A stretch of 64,000 nucleotides of DNA from Prochilodus magdalenae (GCA_024036415.1 JAMWET010003072.1:102001-166000), one strand, 5' to 3'. Positions 48,493-61,784 are shown, counted from the stretch's first letter. The notes: generated from the letters alone by a model not told the origin. Program-made: numbers and translations.

Positions 48493-49274
48493 CTGAGGGT
48501 CAAAAACAAATTAAGAGAGCATTAGGGATAGTCTAGATACACAAGAACCACAATATTCTTTAATCTGAGTTATACGTTCACCAGCAGCCTCCAGCTAACC
48601 TCACAGCTGCTTGCCCCTGCTAATGTAAAGGGTTTTCTGGAGGTCAGTGTATTATATGTATTCTCGTGATTGTTGACTAGTAATTTCCTAGCCACAAGGA
48701 GCACAATATGGACCACAGGAGGAAATTGCTTCTTGAATTAATCATTCAGAAGCTCAATGCTAATTCTTATTCAATTACAGTTTCAGTCGCTTTAGTCAGT
48801 GCAGTACATCTTAGGTTAAATAATCAATCACCCTTTTGATCCCATGCAGAGACTGAGCACCTATAGCAAAGGACTTTGACATAAGGTATACATAAGGTAT
48901 GCAGGACCATCGTATACAGTGTAACTGCAGTGTGACATTAATTAATAATTAGTTGGACATTAGGTCTAATGTCTGCACATCTGGTAGAGAGCACTCATAT
49001 TCCTTGAACCTATTACAAAAGAATGTCATTGATTGCTCTGCATTAATTCTTCATAAACCAGCTGTTGAGACTTAGACAAAGTCATTCAAAATGGTATGCT
49101 GTGAAATACCTGAAGCTCTAATTGTTCACAGTAGTGATAGAGATGTGACAGAAAGGTTTTGAAAGTTTAATGTCTCTCACAGAAAGTAGTTATGAATCTG
49201 ATGGCTGTTGCTTAAAAATGCTTGGGGTAAAAAAGAAATGTAAAGAATAAATATAAAAGAAATAAATATAAAAG

Positions 49275-49275
<1 letters not shown>
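48493..49275. other. Upstream flank or 5' intron of arhgap27
   Basis: If the acceptor at 48494-48493 is used, this is an intron leading to an unseen non-coding first exon. No CpG-rich promoter is visible here. Confidence 0.4.
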
Positions 49276-49359
<84 letters not shown>

Positions 49360-49594
49360 GGGAGAGTATATTAATATATATATAAGCTCATGGTATTATA
49401 TTCAATTACAGTTTTGTTTAGAGTGCCATAAATATATATCACACATATATATCTTATATTATATATATTATTCTTTATATATTATTTATATATATATAAA
49501 ATACACCACACACACACACACACACACTTCTTTTATATTTATTCTTTATATATTTTTTTATATAAACACACACACACACACACACATATATGTG

Positions 49595-49672
<78 letters not shown>

Positions 49673-49760
49673 TATGTATATGTGTATATATATGTGTGTG
49701 TGTGTATATATATATATTATATTATATTATACATATACATAAATACATACATATTTTTTT
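49276..49760. repeat. Compound (GT)n-(AT)n and (CA)n-(TA)n microsatellite cluster
   Basis: (GT)n then (AT)n at 49276-49356, (CA)n at 49504-49528 and 49566-49587, and a long (TA)n at about 49596-49670, followed by (TG)n and more TA. The 196-codon frame over it is only repeat translation. Confidence 0.96.
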
Positions 49761-50572
49761 TTCTACATGTGACAACATTTCCCACACACCTTGGGAGTAC
49801 ATTTGAGTACACATTGGAACCTCATCATCGCTCCAGCCCACACCTTGAGTCCACAGCTAATGTTTAACCTAAAAGAATGCACGACAGGCAGCTGTGTGAA
49901 AATTAGCTCTTGTGGGCAGGTAGCCACTGCCAAGCTGTACAAGTCTCTGTTTTCCTACAGAATCTCAGAGAGTGCTGATAGTGTGTCCCCAGGGAAAGCT
50001 GTTTTAGACGTCTCTCTGGTGATCAGGTTTACAGTTCACTGTGTGTAATTTTGCTTTAATGAGAAACATTCTGATTGCACAGCGATTGAATTTCTTCAGA
50101 CACTTCTGAATAAATTGTCACTATAGGAACAATCCAAAGCTTGCATAAGGTTTATATACACTTACTGGCATCTACACTTGTCCATTTCCCGGGGTCCTGA
50201 ACATTAAAGGACAGGGTAAAAGGGGGCTAACACATTAATCAGAGAAACAGATGGATCACAGTCTCATTGTGCAGCTTATATATGGGATGTGTGGTACTGA
50301 AATGAATGGAGCGTATGAACATTTTGAGCATTCCTGCTCAAATTACACCTGTTGTTGATTTTCTGAGAAAATACGGTAACTCAAATGAGCATTTTTCATA
50401 ATACCATTTCAGTTTATTTGCTGAATTTAACATTAATACACAAGCCACGTATTATGTGTCATATGAAATTCAACAAATGAACAGCCTGTGTATTACAACA
50501 TATGTTCTCTGTAGATATATTCATATATATTCACTTTAAAGTCAATAAAACAGTGATGTATACAACTGTATA
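49761..50572. other. Flank, nothing recognised
   Basis: Unique-looking sequence without a supported gene; the 85-codon plus frame at 49791-50048 has no domain. Confidence 0.4.
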
Positions 50573-50821
50573 TTGTCGCTGTCCAAAGAAAAACAGGTAT
50601 CTCCAAAATGGCAACTTTACAGGACAGGCCAAAAACCTCATTTCATTTGAATGGAAGTCAATGGAACCAGGCGTCTTTCCAAGCAGTTCTGGGCCATTTC
50701 TGTCAGTCCATTCCTCATGAAATTCACAGCCAGTGTAAACAGCAGCTCACGTGAACCAATGAGGCATAAAAGTAAAAATCAACAAAAATGGAGATACATG
50801 TTTTTCATTGGACAGCGACGA
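50573..50821 (-). mobile_element. 249-bp MITE, copy 2 (inverted)
   Basis: Same termini as the copy at 32277-32525 (TTGTCGCTGTCCAAAGAAAA at the left, GGACAGCGACGA at the right), TA flanks at 50571-50572 and 50822-50823, and the same interior read in reverse (GAGCTGCTGTTTACA, TTGATTTTTACTTTTATGCC). Confidence 0.92.
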
Positions 50822-50823
50822 TA

Positions 50824-53800
50824 TGGTACCTAATAAAGTGGCCAGTTAATATACCTTACCCTGTTCAGTCAAAGATGGAAGTGGTTAATTCACTTGGTCC
50901 TGAAACTTTCACTGCTTGTGAAAATGACTGAAAGGAAAAACTTTCCCAGAAAGTACATCACACCTCCACTTCTGTTTTGAGGTGACCAGAGATAAACAAA
51001 GTTCGTTTAAGTGATGTTCTCACTGCACCAGCCTTCACTCACTCATGGAGTTGTAGCTATTGAATACATTATAATGACATGCAGCCAGTTATGAAACATT
51101 TGAAACACTCTGTGATAATGATCGCTGATAAAATCACCTGCTGAGAGGTGGCTTGTTCATTTTAGTTTATCTTCTTATCGTCACCTGCCATTTGCAAACT
51201 ATTTGTTTACTCATGCAGATCGCTGCACGAAAGAGTGAAAACAGTACCTCCATGATGTTTTCACCGTCTGTATAGGCTCAGTGTTACTTAGGCTTTTGGT
51301 ACACATTAAAAGGTTTCTGCACACAGGTTCATTGAGGTGATCCACATTGCAGCATGTTAAACACATGGTGTTGTTACATGTCTTGCTCATTCATTCATTC
51401 ATTCATTCATTCATTCATTCATTCATTCAAGTCACTTGTTACTCTGGGTCCTTGATGGCATTCTACAGTAGTGCTTGTTAAGAAAAGCACCCTGGACAGG
51501 TCCTCATTTTACTAAAGGCATAATGATTTTAACAATGTCAGGTTAAACCAAGTCCTTATCTCCTGAAATATGAAGATATTTCACATATTCAGAATAAAAA
51601 AAGAGCCATGACATTCCAAAACCACATAAACACACAAGACAAAATGACCAGACAATCATTCTCCAAAGCACTGTTCCATTAAAATAAGGGATGCATGGTT
51701 TGATATAGTAGTAAACTATGGAATGAGTTGCCACTACATGTGAGGCTAGCCCCTACACTGCTAGTTTTTAAATCTCGTCTGAAATCTCATTTTTATTCTT
51801 TGGCTTTTAATGTAGTTGTGAGATAATGTTGTGGTTTTGTTTTGTTTGTTTGTTTGTTTTTATGTATGTCTGTCTATTCATTATTGGACAGCACTTTGGT
51901 CAACATATGTTGTTTTAAAATGTGCTTTATAAATAAAATTGACATTGACGTAGTAACTTTATTGATCGCCTATTGTGGCTCATACCTACACCGTACATAA
52001 GCGAAATTTCACTCAAAGCTACACCTTATTCTCTCTCTGCTGGCAGCCCTGGATTGCATCTTTGCTTTAGAGACGTATGTAAACTAGCTCTGCCTTTACA
52101 ATAACAGACCTAATAATCTGTGAATAAATTCTGAAGAACAAATAACCTAAACTAACCATTCAAAAACATCTCTCCAACAAGCTACAGTGTTATCATTATT
52201 TTCAATTTTTATTATTTTAGTGCTGATATTACTGATGTTATTGGTCAGTGAAATTTGTATGCATTCATGCTATAGACAATGATGGCCGAAGCTTGTGGCA
52301 AGCGACCGTTATGATGATCACTGCCCACTCTCGGCAAGAATCCATGTTCAGCAGCAAGCAAAAGAAGAGATATATAAAATGACTAAACAAGAGTAAACAT
52401 TGGTGCTGATTTCCACATAGTGAGATAGAGATTGATGCTGGACTCACAAGTAACTTCTAGACTGGTAAGTAAATGTCTGTTAATGCTGAAGGTTATTGGG
52501 AATGAACAAAATAACTTTCTGATGTTAGGTTACAACGTATTGTTTGGAGTTTGAATTTTACAGGTTGTGTCATCTTCAAAACTGCTCCATTAAGAATTCG
52601 GAATTTGCTGCAAATATGATGGCATTTTAATATGTTTGTTTAGCGCCAACAGAGTGGGCTTCAGTTTGGCCAATTTGGCTGTGTAGAAATGAGAACTGGC
52701 CTCCCTAAATGCCCTTACCATCTTCGTCTTGCCTACATGTAAGTTCACAAAGTATCTCTTTAGCAAATCTTAAATTTCCTCTATAAACCATAAAGCAAAA
52801 GCAACCACACTGCAGATTTGCACTTTCAGTTCCCACCAAACGGAGTGACGGACCATTTAAGGTGGCAACTAAAAACACATTTGCATTCATGAACACAAAG
52901 GGTCCTCAGAAATGCTTCCTTTGCTCTTTCCTCCAGCTGATCTTTTGGCAAAAGTGTATTTTTCATAACCTAATCACCATTTACGTCACTTGATTTTTGG
53001 GTTTTGTGGTGACCTACTAAACAGACTTCCTCTGCTTGTGTCGTCTAATGCTCTTGTGCAAAACAGAAAGGCAGGAAACTGTTGTGCTACCCTCAGCAGC
53101 ACCGACACTGTGGCACAGGAAGAGATTGCCCTCATGCAATCATCTGGGACCAAGCTTTTCTGCTTCTCTAATAGTGGTTTTAGGATTGGGATGTGGGTTG
53201 TGAAATGTGTTCCTAGACCAGCACGAAAAGGGAAACTGCAGACCAAAACAAAGAGTTACCCAGAAGTCACTGCAGTTGGACAAATGTGTAACAGGAAGTT
53301 CCTGCTCCCCCAGTCTTTGGCCCAGGGCTCGGCCTGCTTCAGCTAACCTCCTCACCCAAGCGTAGCAACAAGTCCCCTCTGAAGTCTCTGTTTGAAGATG
53401 ATTGACATCAAAGTTTGCGTTCCTTTGCAATTGGTCCTCCAGGGAGCTTTTATTCATGGTTTTATCTCCTGGCTCAGGGCTAATCCACATAACAGACCAC
53501 TGTGGATTCACGGTGAAGGAATCATGATGTTTCTAACTTCTTTAACAGATCAGTGGTGCCTTTCCAAGGTCAGTTCTGGCAGATTATTCCAGATCTAGCT
53601 TTGGTACACTGGAGATTCTGATTCTAAGGAAGAAAAACAGGCCATGGTACATACTTGCAGAGCAGGCTTTACCTGAGGGTATCTGCTAGGTTTGTTGTGA
53701 AACCAGAGGTTTGCTAGGGGCTCAGGTAATCTGTTTCTGAACTTCTGACTGTGGCTGATAAAGAGGCTGTGCTAGGGTTGTCATGATATATAAATTTCAC

Positions 53801-53940
53801 AACATGGTAAGATTTGTTGTTTTTGCATCAGTTATTTTTTTGTGATTTACATTGTTGTCTTGATCAAGGAACAACTGGCACAAAGTCATTTTCTTAGACG
53901 ATGTAATATAAATACAAAAGGATATAAACAAAAGGGTGAT
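50824..53940. other. Flank with (ATTC)n; no gene recognised
   Basis: (ATTC)n at 51388-51429. The word ACCATTTAAGGTGG recurs at 52852-52865. Overlapping frames at 52986-53511 on both strands (86-123 codons) have no domain and no consistent splice sites. Confidence 0.4.
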
Positions 53941-53941
53941 A

Positions 53942-54215
53942 TACACTTATCAAAAATAGTTGCACCCAGGAGGAAGTTTCAGATTGCAACACTATTGGGA
54001 AGGACGATAAAGGTTACCAGGAAGAATAAGTCATGGTAAATTTAGACTGATATGGGCAATATTTATTGAACTACACCTACAGTAGTAGTGTCTTCCAGTA
54101 ACGCACTAACACAACATGCCACATGTCTCAACATGGAGTTGTAGTGGATCCTAATGGGGCCCTGCGAAGTGTCCTTATGTTACATGCATGGCCGAGCGTG
54201 AAACTTGAATCATTT
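53942..54215. mobile_element. Second copy of the Tc1-like family seen at 43267
   Basis: Shares its first ~120 bp with 43267-43390 (ACACTTATCA, then AATAGTTGCACCC, GGAAG, GATTGCAA, AAGGTTACCA, AATTTAGACTG) and an end resembling GCCAAGCTTGAAACTT. It lacks recognisable transposase residues and is shorter. Confidence 0.65.
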
Positions 54216-57200
54216 GCATGTCTCACGATGTCAAACCTACCCATCAGGTTTTGTTCCTGTTGGTTGATGATGATGATTTTACATACACAGTAGGAATGGA
54301 GCTAACGAGATTCTGTTTTCTATCGTAGCTCAGTCACTTACAGCAATCTGTGGACTCTACAACCAGATAGAGATGCAAATCGATAGCTGTTAACATCGTG
54401 GAGTTATTTGCTTTTTTTGCATTTAGAATCGCCACTTAGTGGCTGCTTGAATCCTCTGAGTAGAACTACTGAGCACAAGTCTAAAGTTGCATTCCAATCT
54501 GCCAGCTTCTTATTGAACATGCAACTGCTGCTTCATTTTGTGGAGGAATGGAAAATTCGGAAAAAAAAGAAGTTGGCTGAAGGTTTTCTGTTGGCTTTGG
54601 TCACACATTTGGATGATGTCTTCACAAATTAGTTAATATTTTTGAGATATTAGCATGGGTATCCGATGCTTAATTGAAGCTATGTCAGCACTGTCACCAT
54701 TCCATTTACCGCCCATCGTTATCAAACACAACTGAGAACCCCAGTTCTAACAGCTTGGATACACTATATCCAGCAGGTTAATCAGTCATTCAAGGTAGGC
54801 TATCCAAAGCAAAAAATAAAGGCTTGTGTTAAACAGCACTATAGAAAGTATTCTTATTATCACTCAATATGTCTGTATTTAATTCACAGAGCATATCATG
54901 TTCCGATACGTGCATAGAAAAAACAAAAAGAACATCAAGATGAGTACCATGATGTCTCTGGGCTGTGCATGGGATGTTGCCGAGTTGCAAATGTGACAGA
55001 ACTTGTAGTGTGTACTTAAAGTATTAGCCCTGAAAGAACATAATTATGCCAAACGTTAAATCGGCCTATTGAAAGTCTATTGAATCAAATAAAAGAGAAT
55101 GAGACCAAGTCTCCTGGGATTTCCACCCGCTAAAACATGAGAAATACACAAATAATTTAAGTCTGTTTTATTTAAAATAGGATATATTCCACATTACTCA
55201 TCACACTCTGTATTCAACTATTTCAAATTATGGAGTTACGTCTTGTTTTCGAAGATTTTATTGGCTTCTGGCTCTGTAAGCACATTGGGTGTGCCTTTAC
55301 CATCTCTGTGTTGTCTTTCCTCTTTCATCTCTTGTTGGGTGTATGTAGTATTGCCAGATTTTCTGCCAAAAGGGGTGTGGGGGTGAGGGGCGATGTATTT
55401 TGCTTGGATTTTGCAGTGCTTTGGAAAAATGGGGGCTTGTATATTATGATTGTGGCTGATCTTTAACAGTATATAAAAAGAATAAACTGCACTGTGAGAA
55501 TTCTTCTTATGTACAAGTCTTGTTGAGAGAAGGTTGCTGCCACTCCCATCATCACTTTTTGCAATCAGGAAAAGAACATGGCATTAATGACCCAATTCAC
55601 TTCGCCTTACTGACTGTGGCCTTACTGTAGTTTGGCAATAGATCAAAAATTGCAATGGCCAGTGATCCAGACAAACAGCTTAAACAAGTTTTATGAATGT
55701 GCATAAGAAGTGGTTATGCTTCCCCGCATGCCTCCTGTTATTTGTTTCCCCTTCTGACTGGATGGGATTATGGAGCTGATCATACAACACAAATAAAACC
55801 TCAGTGAAACAATGATGAGCTATGCCACAAGACTGCAAGTGATGGTAGTAAGTTTCACATACATGCAATGTCTTTTCTGTTTTTTATTCAGTTGTAGTTT
55901 CAGTGTCCAGGCATTTCCCAGATAAAATTATATAATAGGAACATTTTACCAAATAGATATTTATCTTAATTTAAGAAAGGCAAAATATCTGCAGCTTATG
56001 CAGATGTTTATTAATGTCATGTTGGTTTAAATATTGTATTATTTAACGACCTTTGACTGTTTTTGATATTTTTAATTTGTGATATTTACACATATTGGGT
56101 TTGCTCATGTTTACATTTTGGTTGATCGCACAGACGTGTTGTTAGCTGTTAGAGCATGTTAAAATTGATTGTTATTCTAGACTGGCTATTAATTATGTGG
56201 GAGATGCATTCTGTAATTTGTTAAGTTCGTTAAGAAAAAGAATGATATTTTGACTGAATCACTGGAGGAAAAGTGTAAACACGAGTCAGAGAGAAAAGTA
56301 GACATACATTTGGCGTGTATATGAGATTGGGACAAAATTCATATGATTATGTTTGGTTCACAGTAGAGCTGCTGTATTGGAGTTAAAGTTGAGCGTCTCT
56401 CTGGAACTCATAGTGGAACTTCTTGCATGTTGAGCTAGGGGTAGTGCCAATGAAACGCATGACTGTCATAAGAATCATGAAGTGTCATATTCAGCCAGCT
56501 AAATGCTAACTTTTAATATCATTCAGGACACTTTTAAACAAAACAAAATAGAGGCAGGGCAGAGTCTGGAAGATCAGGAAATGTGACATTCTCAGGAAAA
56601 CAAGTGTACAAACCCAATACATAAATGTCAAAATTGTCCTAGATTTTAGACTCTCGACAGCCAATTTATTTGGATTTTTTTAAGGATGTTTTCATATACC
56701 CATTGATTGTCCTCGCTTTAAGGATGCCCATATCATTTGTAATTATCATTCATTATCTGGTTTGGCTCAGTCAGGCATGCAACTGATAGAATTGAACAAT
56801 TCCATACAATGACCAGGGCTGTTTTGTTTATTCCACACAAAACATAAAATAAAACACATGCCTTAATTGAAGCAGAACCCATTTTAGGTTTGTTCCCTGT
56901 AAAGAATGCGTTGCTTATTTTCACTTAGAAAACCAACAAAAAAAAATCGTGTGGTGATATTCAAAAATTTGCATTGAACTGAGTGTTCTATTTGTTGGAG
57001 CCATTTATCGTGTGTTTAGATTTTAATACATATTGTAAATGTTGTATTAATAATTTGCAACAGGATTTGAGTTATATTTCTAATATATGAATATTTGTAC
57101 CATTGCATTTAAGTGATATAAGAACTTGTAGAAAATGTATTGTTTTTTTTTGGTTGGGATGCAATCTGATTGGCTCCTGAGCTTGGTATAAAAGCGTGGG

Positions 57201-59688
57201 CACGCATAGAAGGGCAGAAGCCTCGAGCCAATGACCATGACAAGTTTCTTCTAGTTAGTCAGAAGCTTTAAAATGAAGCTAAAGAAAAATGTAGATATTT
57301 GTTTCTAAGCACAATATACATGTTAGAAAATTATAACTGAAAACATATGAGCAGAGGAGTTTTTGTATAGACCTGAAATCATGACTTGATGACTGGAGCC
57401 ATACTTGGCTTGACCCAAGTTGGCAAGTTGGGGACAGATGAGGGGACATGTCACCTCACAGGTGCTCAAGGTGATTATTTAAGGCCCAATTTTTTCACAC
57501 TTCCTGACTTTTCATTGATCTTGTAAGACCTACTTCAAACAACATTATGGCAAAATCCAACACAGTCTTGTTCCCACAACCTGCCTCAACATGTCTATGG
57601 AAGTGCATTGAATGGAGACATAAGGCGCCAACCCTGAACACACCAAGAGCACAGATGTGCTCCAGAGGGAGGGAATCGAGTGCAAACAACAGTCAAGCCA
57701 CTGCTTTTCAGCTAACCGGTGAACTGAGTGGAAATGCGGCCCTCTGGTCTACAAACGGAACAAGGTGTCATCCAGAGAGATTCTCCAGTTCTACAACAAG
57801 TGGTACAGATATGGAGGTACTGCAACTTTGTATGCATGACTGTGGGCTTGTATCTGAGTGTGTTTGTTTGTGTGCCCACACGCAAAAACAGTCAGGGAAC
57901 TGTCAGAACCTGTTTGGCAACTCTTTTGGGTGATTCTTCCTGTTGGGGAAGAGGAGCAGGGCAGGAATGACACCCACACCGTCCTTGGCCATGATTCAAC
58001 ATGTTGGAGCAAGTACTGAAAAAAAACTCTTGGTATCTGTGCGTGCCGCAGGCATAGGTAGTGGTGGTGTTGGCGGGGTGGGGTGTAGTGGTGGGGGATT
58101 GTGAAGAGAGGTAACACCCTCCACCAGAAAAGAGCTACAGTCGGAGAACAATTGGAGGAGGCCTTTCCATTCAGCTGATGTTTAAACACGGAAACCTCTT
58201 GTTTTTCCTCTCTGTGACCTCGCCATGGTGTGTCTGCTACCCCTGCAGGATGTCCACTCTGGAAGGGATAAAATGGGACTGCAAGCTTCAGTGTGTATCC
58301 CATAACAACTGAATCACTGTTGTATGATCCACACTTACTTCCAAATTTAGACCAGGCCAAGGTTTCAGCCTTTGCGGATAGATTTTATAGAGCCGGGGGC
58401 TGGACAGTGAGCCAAAACCTTGAGCCCTAATGTTGCTCTGGCGTGAGGCAGTTTCTTGTGTTAGATAGGAATTTACAGGACTAGATATTCTTAAAGGAGC
58501 CATGTCAGTTTGAAATACAGGAGTTTGGAGGAGAATGCCAGCTTTGTGACGTTGTACATTGGCATGGCATGTACTGTTTACAAAATATGCTGCCAAAACA
58601 GTCTGTTATAAGTTTTTGCCAAGTCGTTTACACTTTTCCAGCATTTGCATATATCCCTGCAGTTATATGCAAATGCTGTTAAATTGAATTAAACTACTTA
58701 AATTTACTTATAGGTTGTTAGCAAGGAATGTTACTTCATGGCGTGTGGCGTGAACTGTAGTTGGAAGTCAGGAAGTGATTTTCTACATAGGGATCATTAT
58801 CGCAGGTCCTCAAAACGCCTTATGTCTTACACCGTTTAGGGTTGCTCACAAACGATCTAACCTAGAAACCATGAGGAGTTGTTGTTCAGCACCATTGAAA
58901 TGGCTTGCGAACCATCGTCTACAGTCAGGACCAGACCGAAGTCTTGTTCTTGTTCGAATTTAAGCGTTAGCTGTTTTGCTTGTAGCTGTAGTTTTAAATC
59001 TACGACCAGTGCACACCCATAGGTCAAGGGTACAATACAGAGCTCCTCCCGAACGCACAAAGCTGAACCCAGCTACCTCTTAGCCACTTTTTCCGTTCCA
59101 CCTTAAATGGTGCAGCGGGAGCCAGAATGTATTTTTTACAGCTCATCTGGTGACAGAATTAAAACCTACGTTGGGAAAAGAACCTTAACGTTAATGTTGA
59201 GAGCATCAAATGTTTCTTGCTAATCAACAAAAGAGCCAAACGAAAGTCAGTGTGGAGCACATTGGTACCGAGGTCAACCCAGGTAGGTAGGTAGGTAGTT
59301 GCTCATATATTCTCTCTGCTCCTCTTCAAAACATATATCCAACATTTTTCTGTTTATACCTTCTTTAAACTAGCACAGTGGGGGTTTTATCTTGTCCATT
59401 CTGTTTTCCCTTGCTGCCCTACATTTCGCATGTCATTATAAGCATATAGATATAATAAATCTTCCAAAGTTCTAAAGAGTGTCTTGGCTTTAAATACTTA
59501 TTGTAACATACAGGACAGCCAATCAGAACAGAGCTCAATTATATAACTATATATATTATATAAAACTATCTCCAAAGGCGGATTAACAAAGCCTGTTTAA
59601 TTCTAAAGGAGATACGGAGGCTGGAAAATTAGGGACCACATAAACGACAGTTGTCTGCTTTTTTTAGAGAAGCTTGTAGAGGACTTTG

Positions 59689-59700
<12 letters not shown>
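54216..59700. other. Flank, no gene recognised
   Basis: About 5.5 kb. The overlapping frames at 57547-57970 and 57791-58360 (80-189 codons, opposite strands) have no domain, no low-complexity bias and no clean splice context. A G-rich patch lies at 58050-58090, a short (GGTA)n at 59282-59298 and the word TTCCACCTTAAATGGT at 59096-59111. Confidence 0.4.
57169..57194 (+). promoter_or_regulatory. TATA/CCAAT promoter-like site
   Basis: An inverted CCAAT box (ATTGG, 57169-57173) stands just upstream of a consensus TATAAAAG at 57187-57194, followed by GC-richer sequence. No gene is recognised downstream on the plus strand, so this may be chance or a non-coding or repeat promoter. Confidence 0.25.
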
Positions 59701-59720
<20 letters not shown>

Positions 59721-59845
59721 ATTTACATATATGTATATGTTGAGTGGGACTGGAGAGGTGATTGAGCATGCTGTAGCATACTAGAGTAGGCTTGTGGTGT
59801 TTTGCTCTTGCTCCACACCCACCTCAGTTCCATTCACTCAGGAAT
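59690..59845 (+). repeat. Dispersed repeat copy with (TA)n head
   Basis: (TA)n/(GT)n followed by GAGTGGGACTGGAG, TAGAGTAGGCTTGTGGTGTT and TTGCTCTTGCTCCACACCCA, then CCTCAGTTCCATTC. The same series recurs at 62755-62858. Confidence 0.85.
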
Positions 59846-61710
59846 GCAGTGCAAACAGTCATTGGCCAGTGTTTCAGTCGGCACACCTCCACGTTCTGCA
59901 GAACATGCACTGAAACACCCCGTAACCCACACATCAAAACACTGCTCGAAACAAGCACAGCATGTGCACGACAAAACAAGGCCAATGCACCAACACACTC
60001 CTCAAAATAAAGACTGTTTAGTCTGCATACAACAGTCAGCAAAACAGGCTCTCGAGAAGAGCATTAGAACCAGTTGTTTGGGAGGCAGTTAAATGCACAG
60101 GTAGGTAAAAGCCTACGCCTAAAGCCTAAGGGAAAGAGACTTGACAGGTGAGACAGCAGAGGTGTCTTAACTTCAGTCCTGGAGGACTTTTTCAGGTACA
60201 GTAGGCATGTTTGACATGGCAGACCTTCTATTTTCTGAGCCACAGAACGGATACCAGCCATAAAGATTTTTATAGACCAGTATGACAAATATGAGAGAGA
60301 GGTCATAACAGCAATGGAATTTTACCATCCCCATCCCATCACTGGCATAATAAGATCTACATCACTGAAAGTCAAGTGAAATTGCTTGGAAAATGTTGCA
60401 TTTGTGCATAAAATTAGCATAAATGGGTCCTATATACCACTGTTGTTGGGACAAAACCTCCTCTCTCCCCGTTTTTGTTGTTTTTCAGTCTAATTTTAAA
60501 TGTAATTTAATTTTTTTTGTAATTTAAAAACATGCCTGTTGCCCTTTACGTTGTGAATTTCCTGATGGACCAAAAGAGACGGATCAAAATGACATGGGGA
60601 AAAAGTCTGGTTACCCTGGTTACAACAAATGCATCTCGGGAATTCATGATAAGTCTTAATCTCCATATATGTTAATGCTAAAGATTATTTGAAGTCATTT
60701 AAGCTGTTTCTATTGGCCAATACCTCATGAAATGTTCAAAGTGCTGCCAGTATTTTCAAATGAAAATGGATAATATGCTAAATATCATAACTGTGTTCTC
60801 TAAAGTTCCAGCTTCACAGGAGAAGGGAAAGACATTTTATTTCTATTGTTAGTGAATAGCAAAACTGTTTTCAAACCATATGGGAGCATTTCTGATTGTC
60901 CATTTATCATTAGGTTGTCCCACCATGTAAAGAGATGTGCATCTTCTCAAACTTAAAAAAAAAAAAGAGAAAGAGAGAGCGACAAGATTTTTGGACAGAT
61001 ATGTAGATGAGGCTGAAGGCTGGTTTTCTGGACAGGGTTGTAGTCCAGGACTAGGCTTGATCCATGTCTGGCAAACTGACCCCAGAAGAATGATTATAGA
61101 ACACCATTAACCACTAGCCATGAAATGCCAAATTCCAGTTTCCAATGATCTGATCTCACCTTTGCAACTCTTCTAGGTTAGGCTGTAGGTAAAGGGTATA
61201 GATTTCACTGAGCTATTAGGATGTAGCTACTCCCACTAGTGCATAAGCTCCAAAGGTCAACAGCCTTTGAGCAGAGCTTGAAACTCATAGGTGACACATT
61301 TTCCCTGTAACCTGTATTGGTACTGTGAAAAGCCATCTTACAACATCTACTTAAACAGCTCAGCTACCTAAAGAACAGGGAGCTTCACCTCAGACCTTCA
61401 GTAATTATGTAGAGTACAGCTGGAAACCCAGAAACACACCCAAAGAGAGAGCAGGTGGAGGAAGACGGCACCAAAAACCCACAAGCACAGTACAGAAAGA
61501 GAGAAAAGCAGAGTGTGATAAGAGATCAGAAGTGTACCTGGTTAAAGGGGACTGCAGCACCATCCTAACCGGACGTCTTTCTTTTCCCTCAGTTTTTAAC
61601 AGTTCCAGTCAAAGCCACACATGTATGTGTCCGTTTTTCCCTTTTTCTCTCCTCCTCTCTCTCACTTGTTGCCTTTTTGTTGCTCTTTCTCCCCCTCTTT
61701 TCCGCTCCAG
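59846..61710. other. Flank, no gene recognised
   Basis: The 96-codon frame at 59802-60092 and its shadows show no domain. An A-run with a GA-rich stretch lies at 60953-60980. The segment 61015-61085 (TAGTCCAGGACTAGGCTTGA) looks like a dispersed MITE-type repeat. Confidence 0.4.
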
Positions 61711-61784
61711 CCTGTCCACCTGGGGCTCGAAGTTCCAGTCCTGGCAGACGGAGCGCGGGGCCAGTGTGAGAGTGTATGCGCGAG
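61711..61784 (+). other. Orphan exon-like segment
   Basis: A 74-nt GC-rich block sits between a long pyrimidine tract ending CGCTCCAG and a donor-like GAG|GTATGA. Two of its three plus frames are open (LSTWGSKFQSWQTERGAS... and PVHLGLEVPVLADGARGQ...). I cannot assign it to a protein family, and no partner exon is visible within the window. It may be a non-coding exon or chance. Confidence 0.3.

Noticed and set aside
49277..49867. 196-codon plus frame
   Set aside because: Mostly (GT)n/(TA)n/(CA)n translation ([12 protein letters not shown]).
57547..58360. 128-codon plus and 189-codon minus overlapping frames
   Set aside because: No domain, no family resemblance, no splice context; opposing open frames in locally GC-richer DNA occur by chance.
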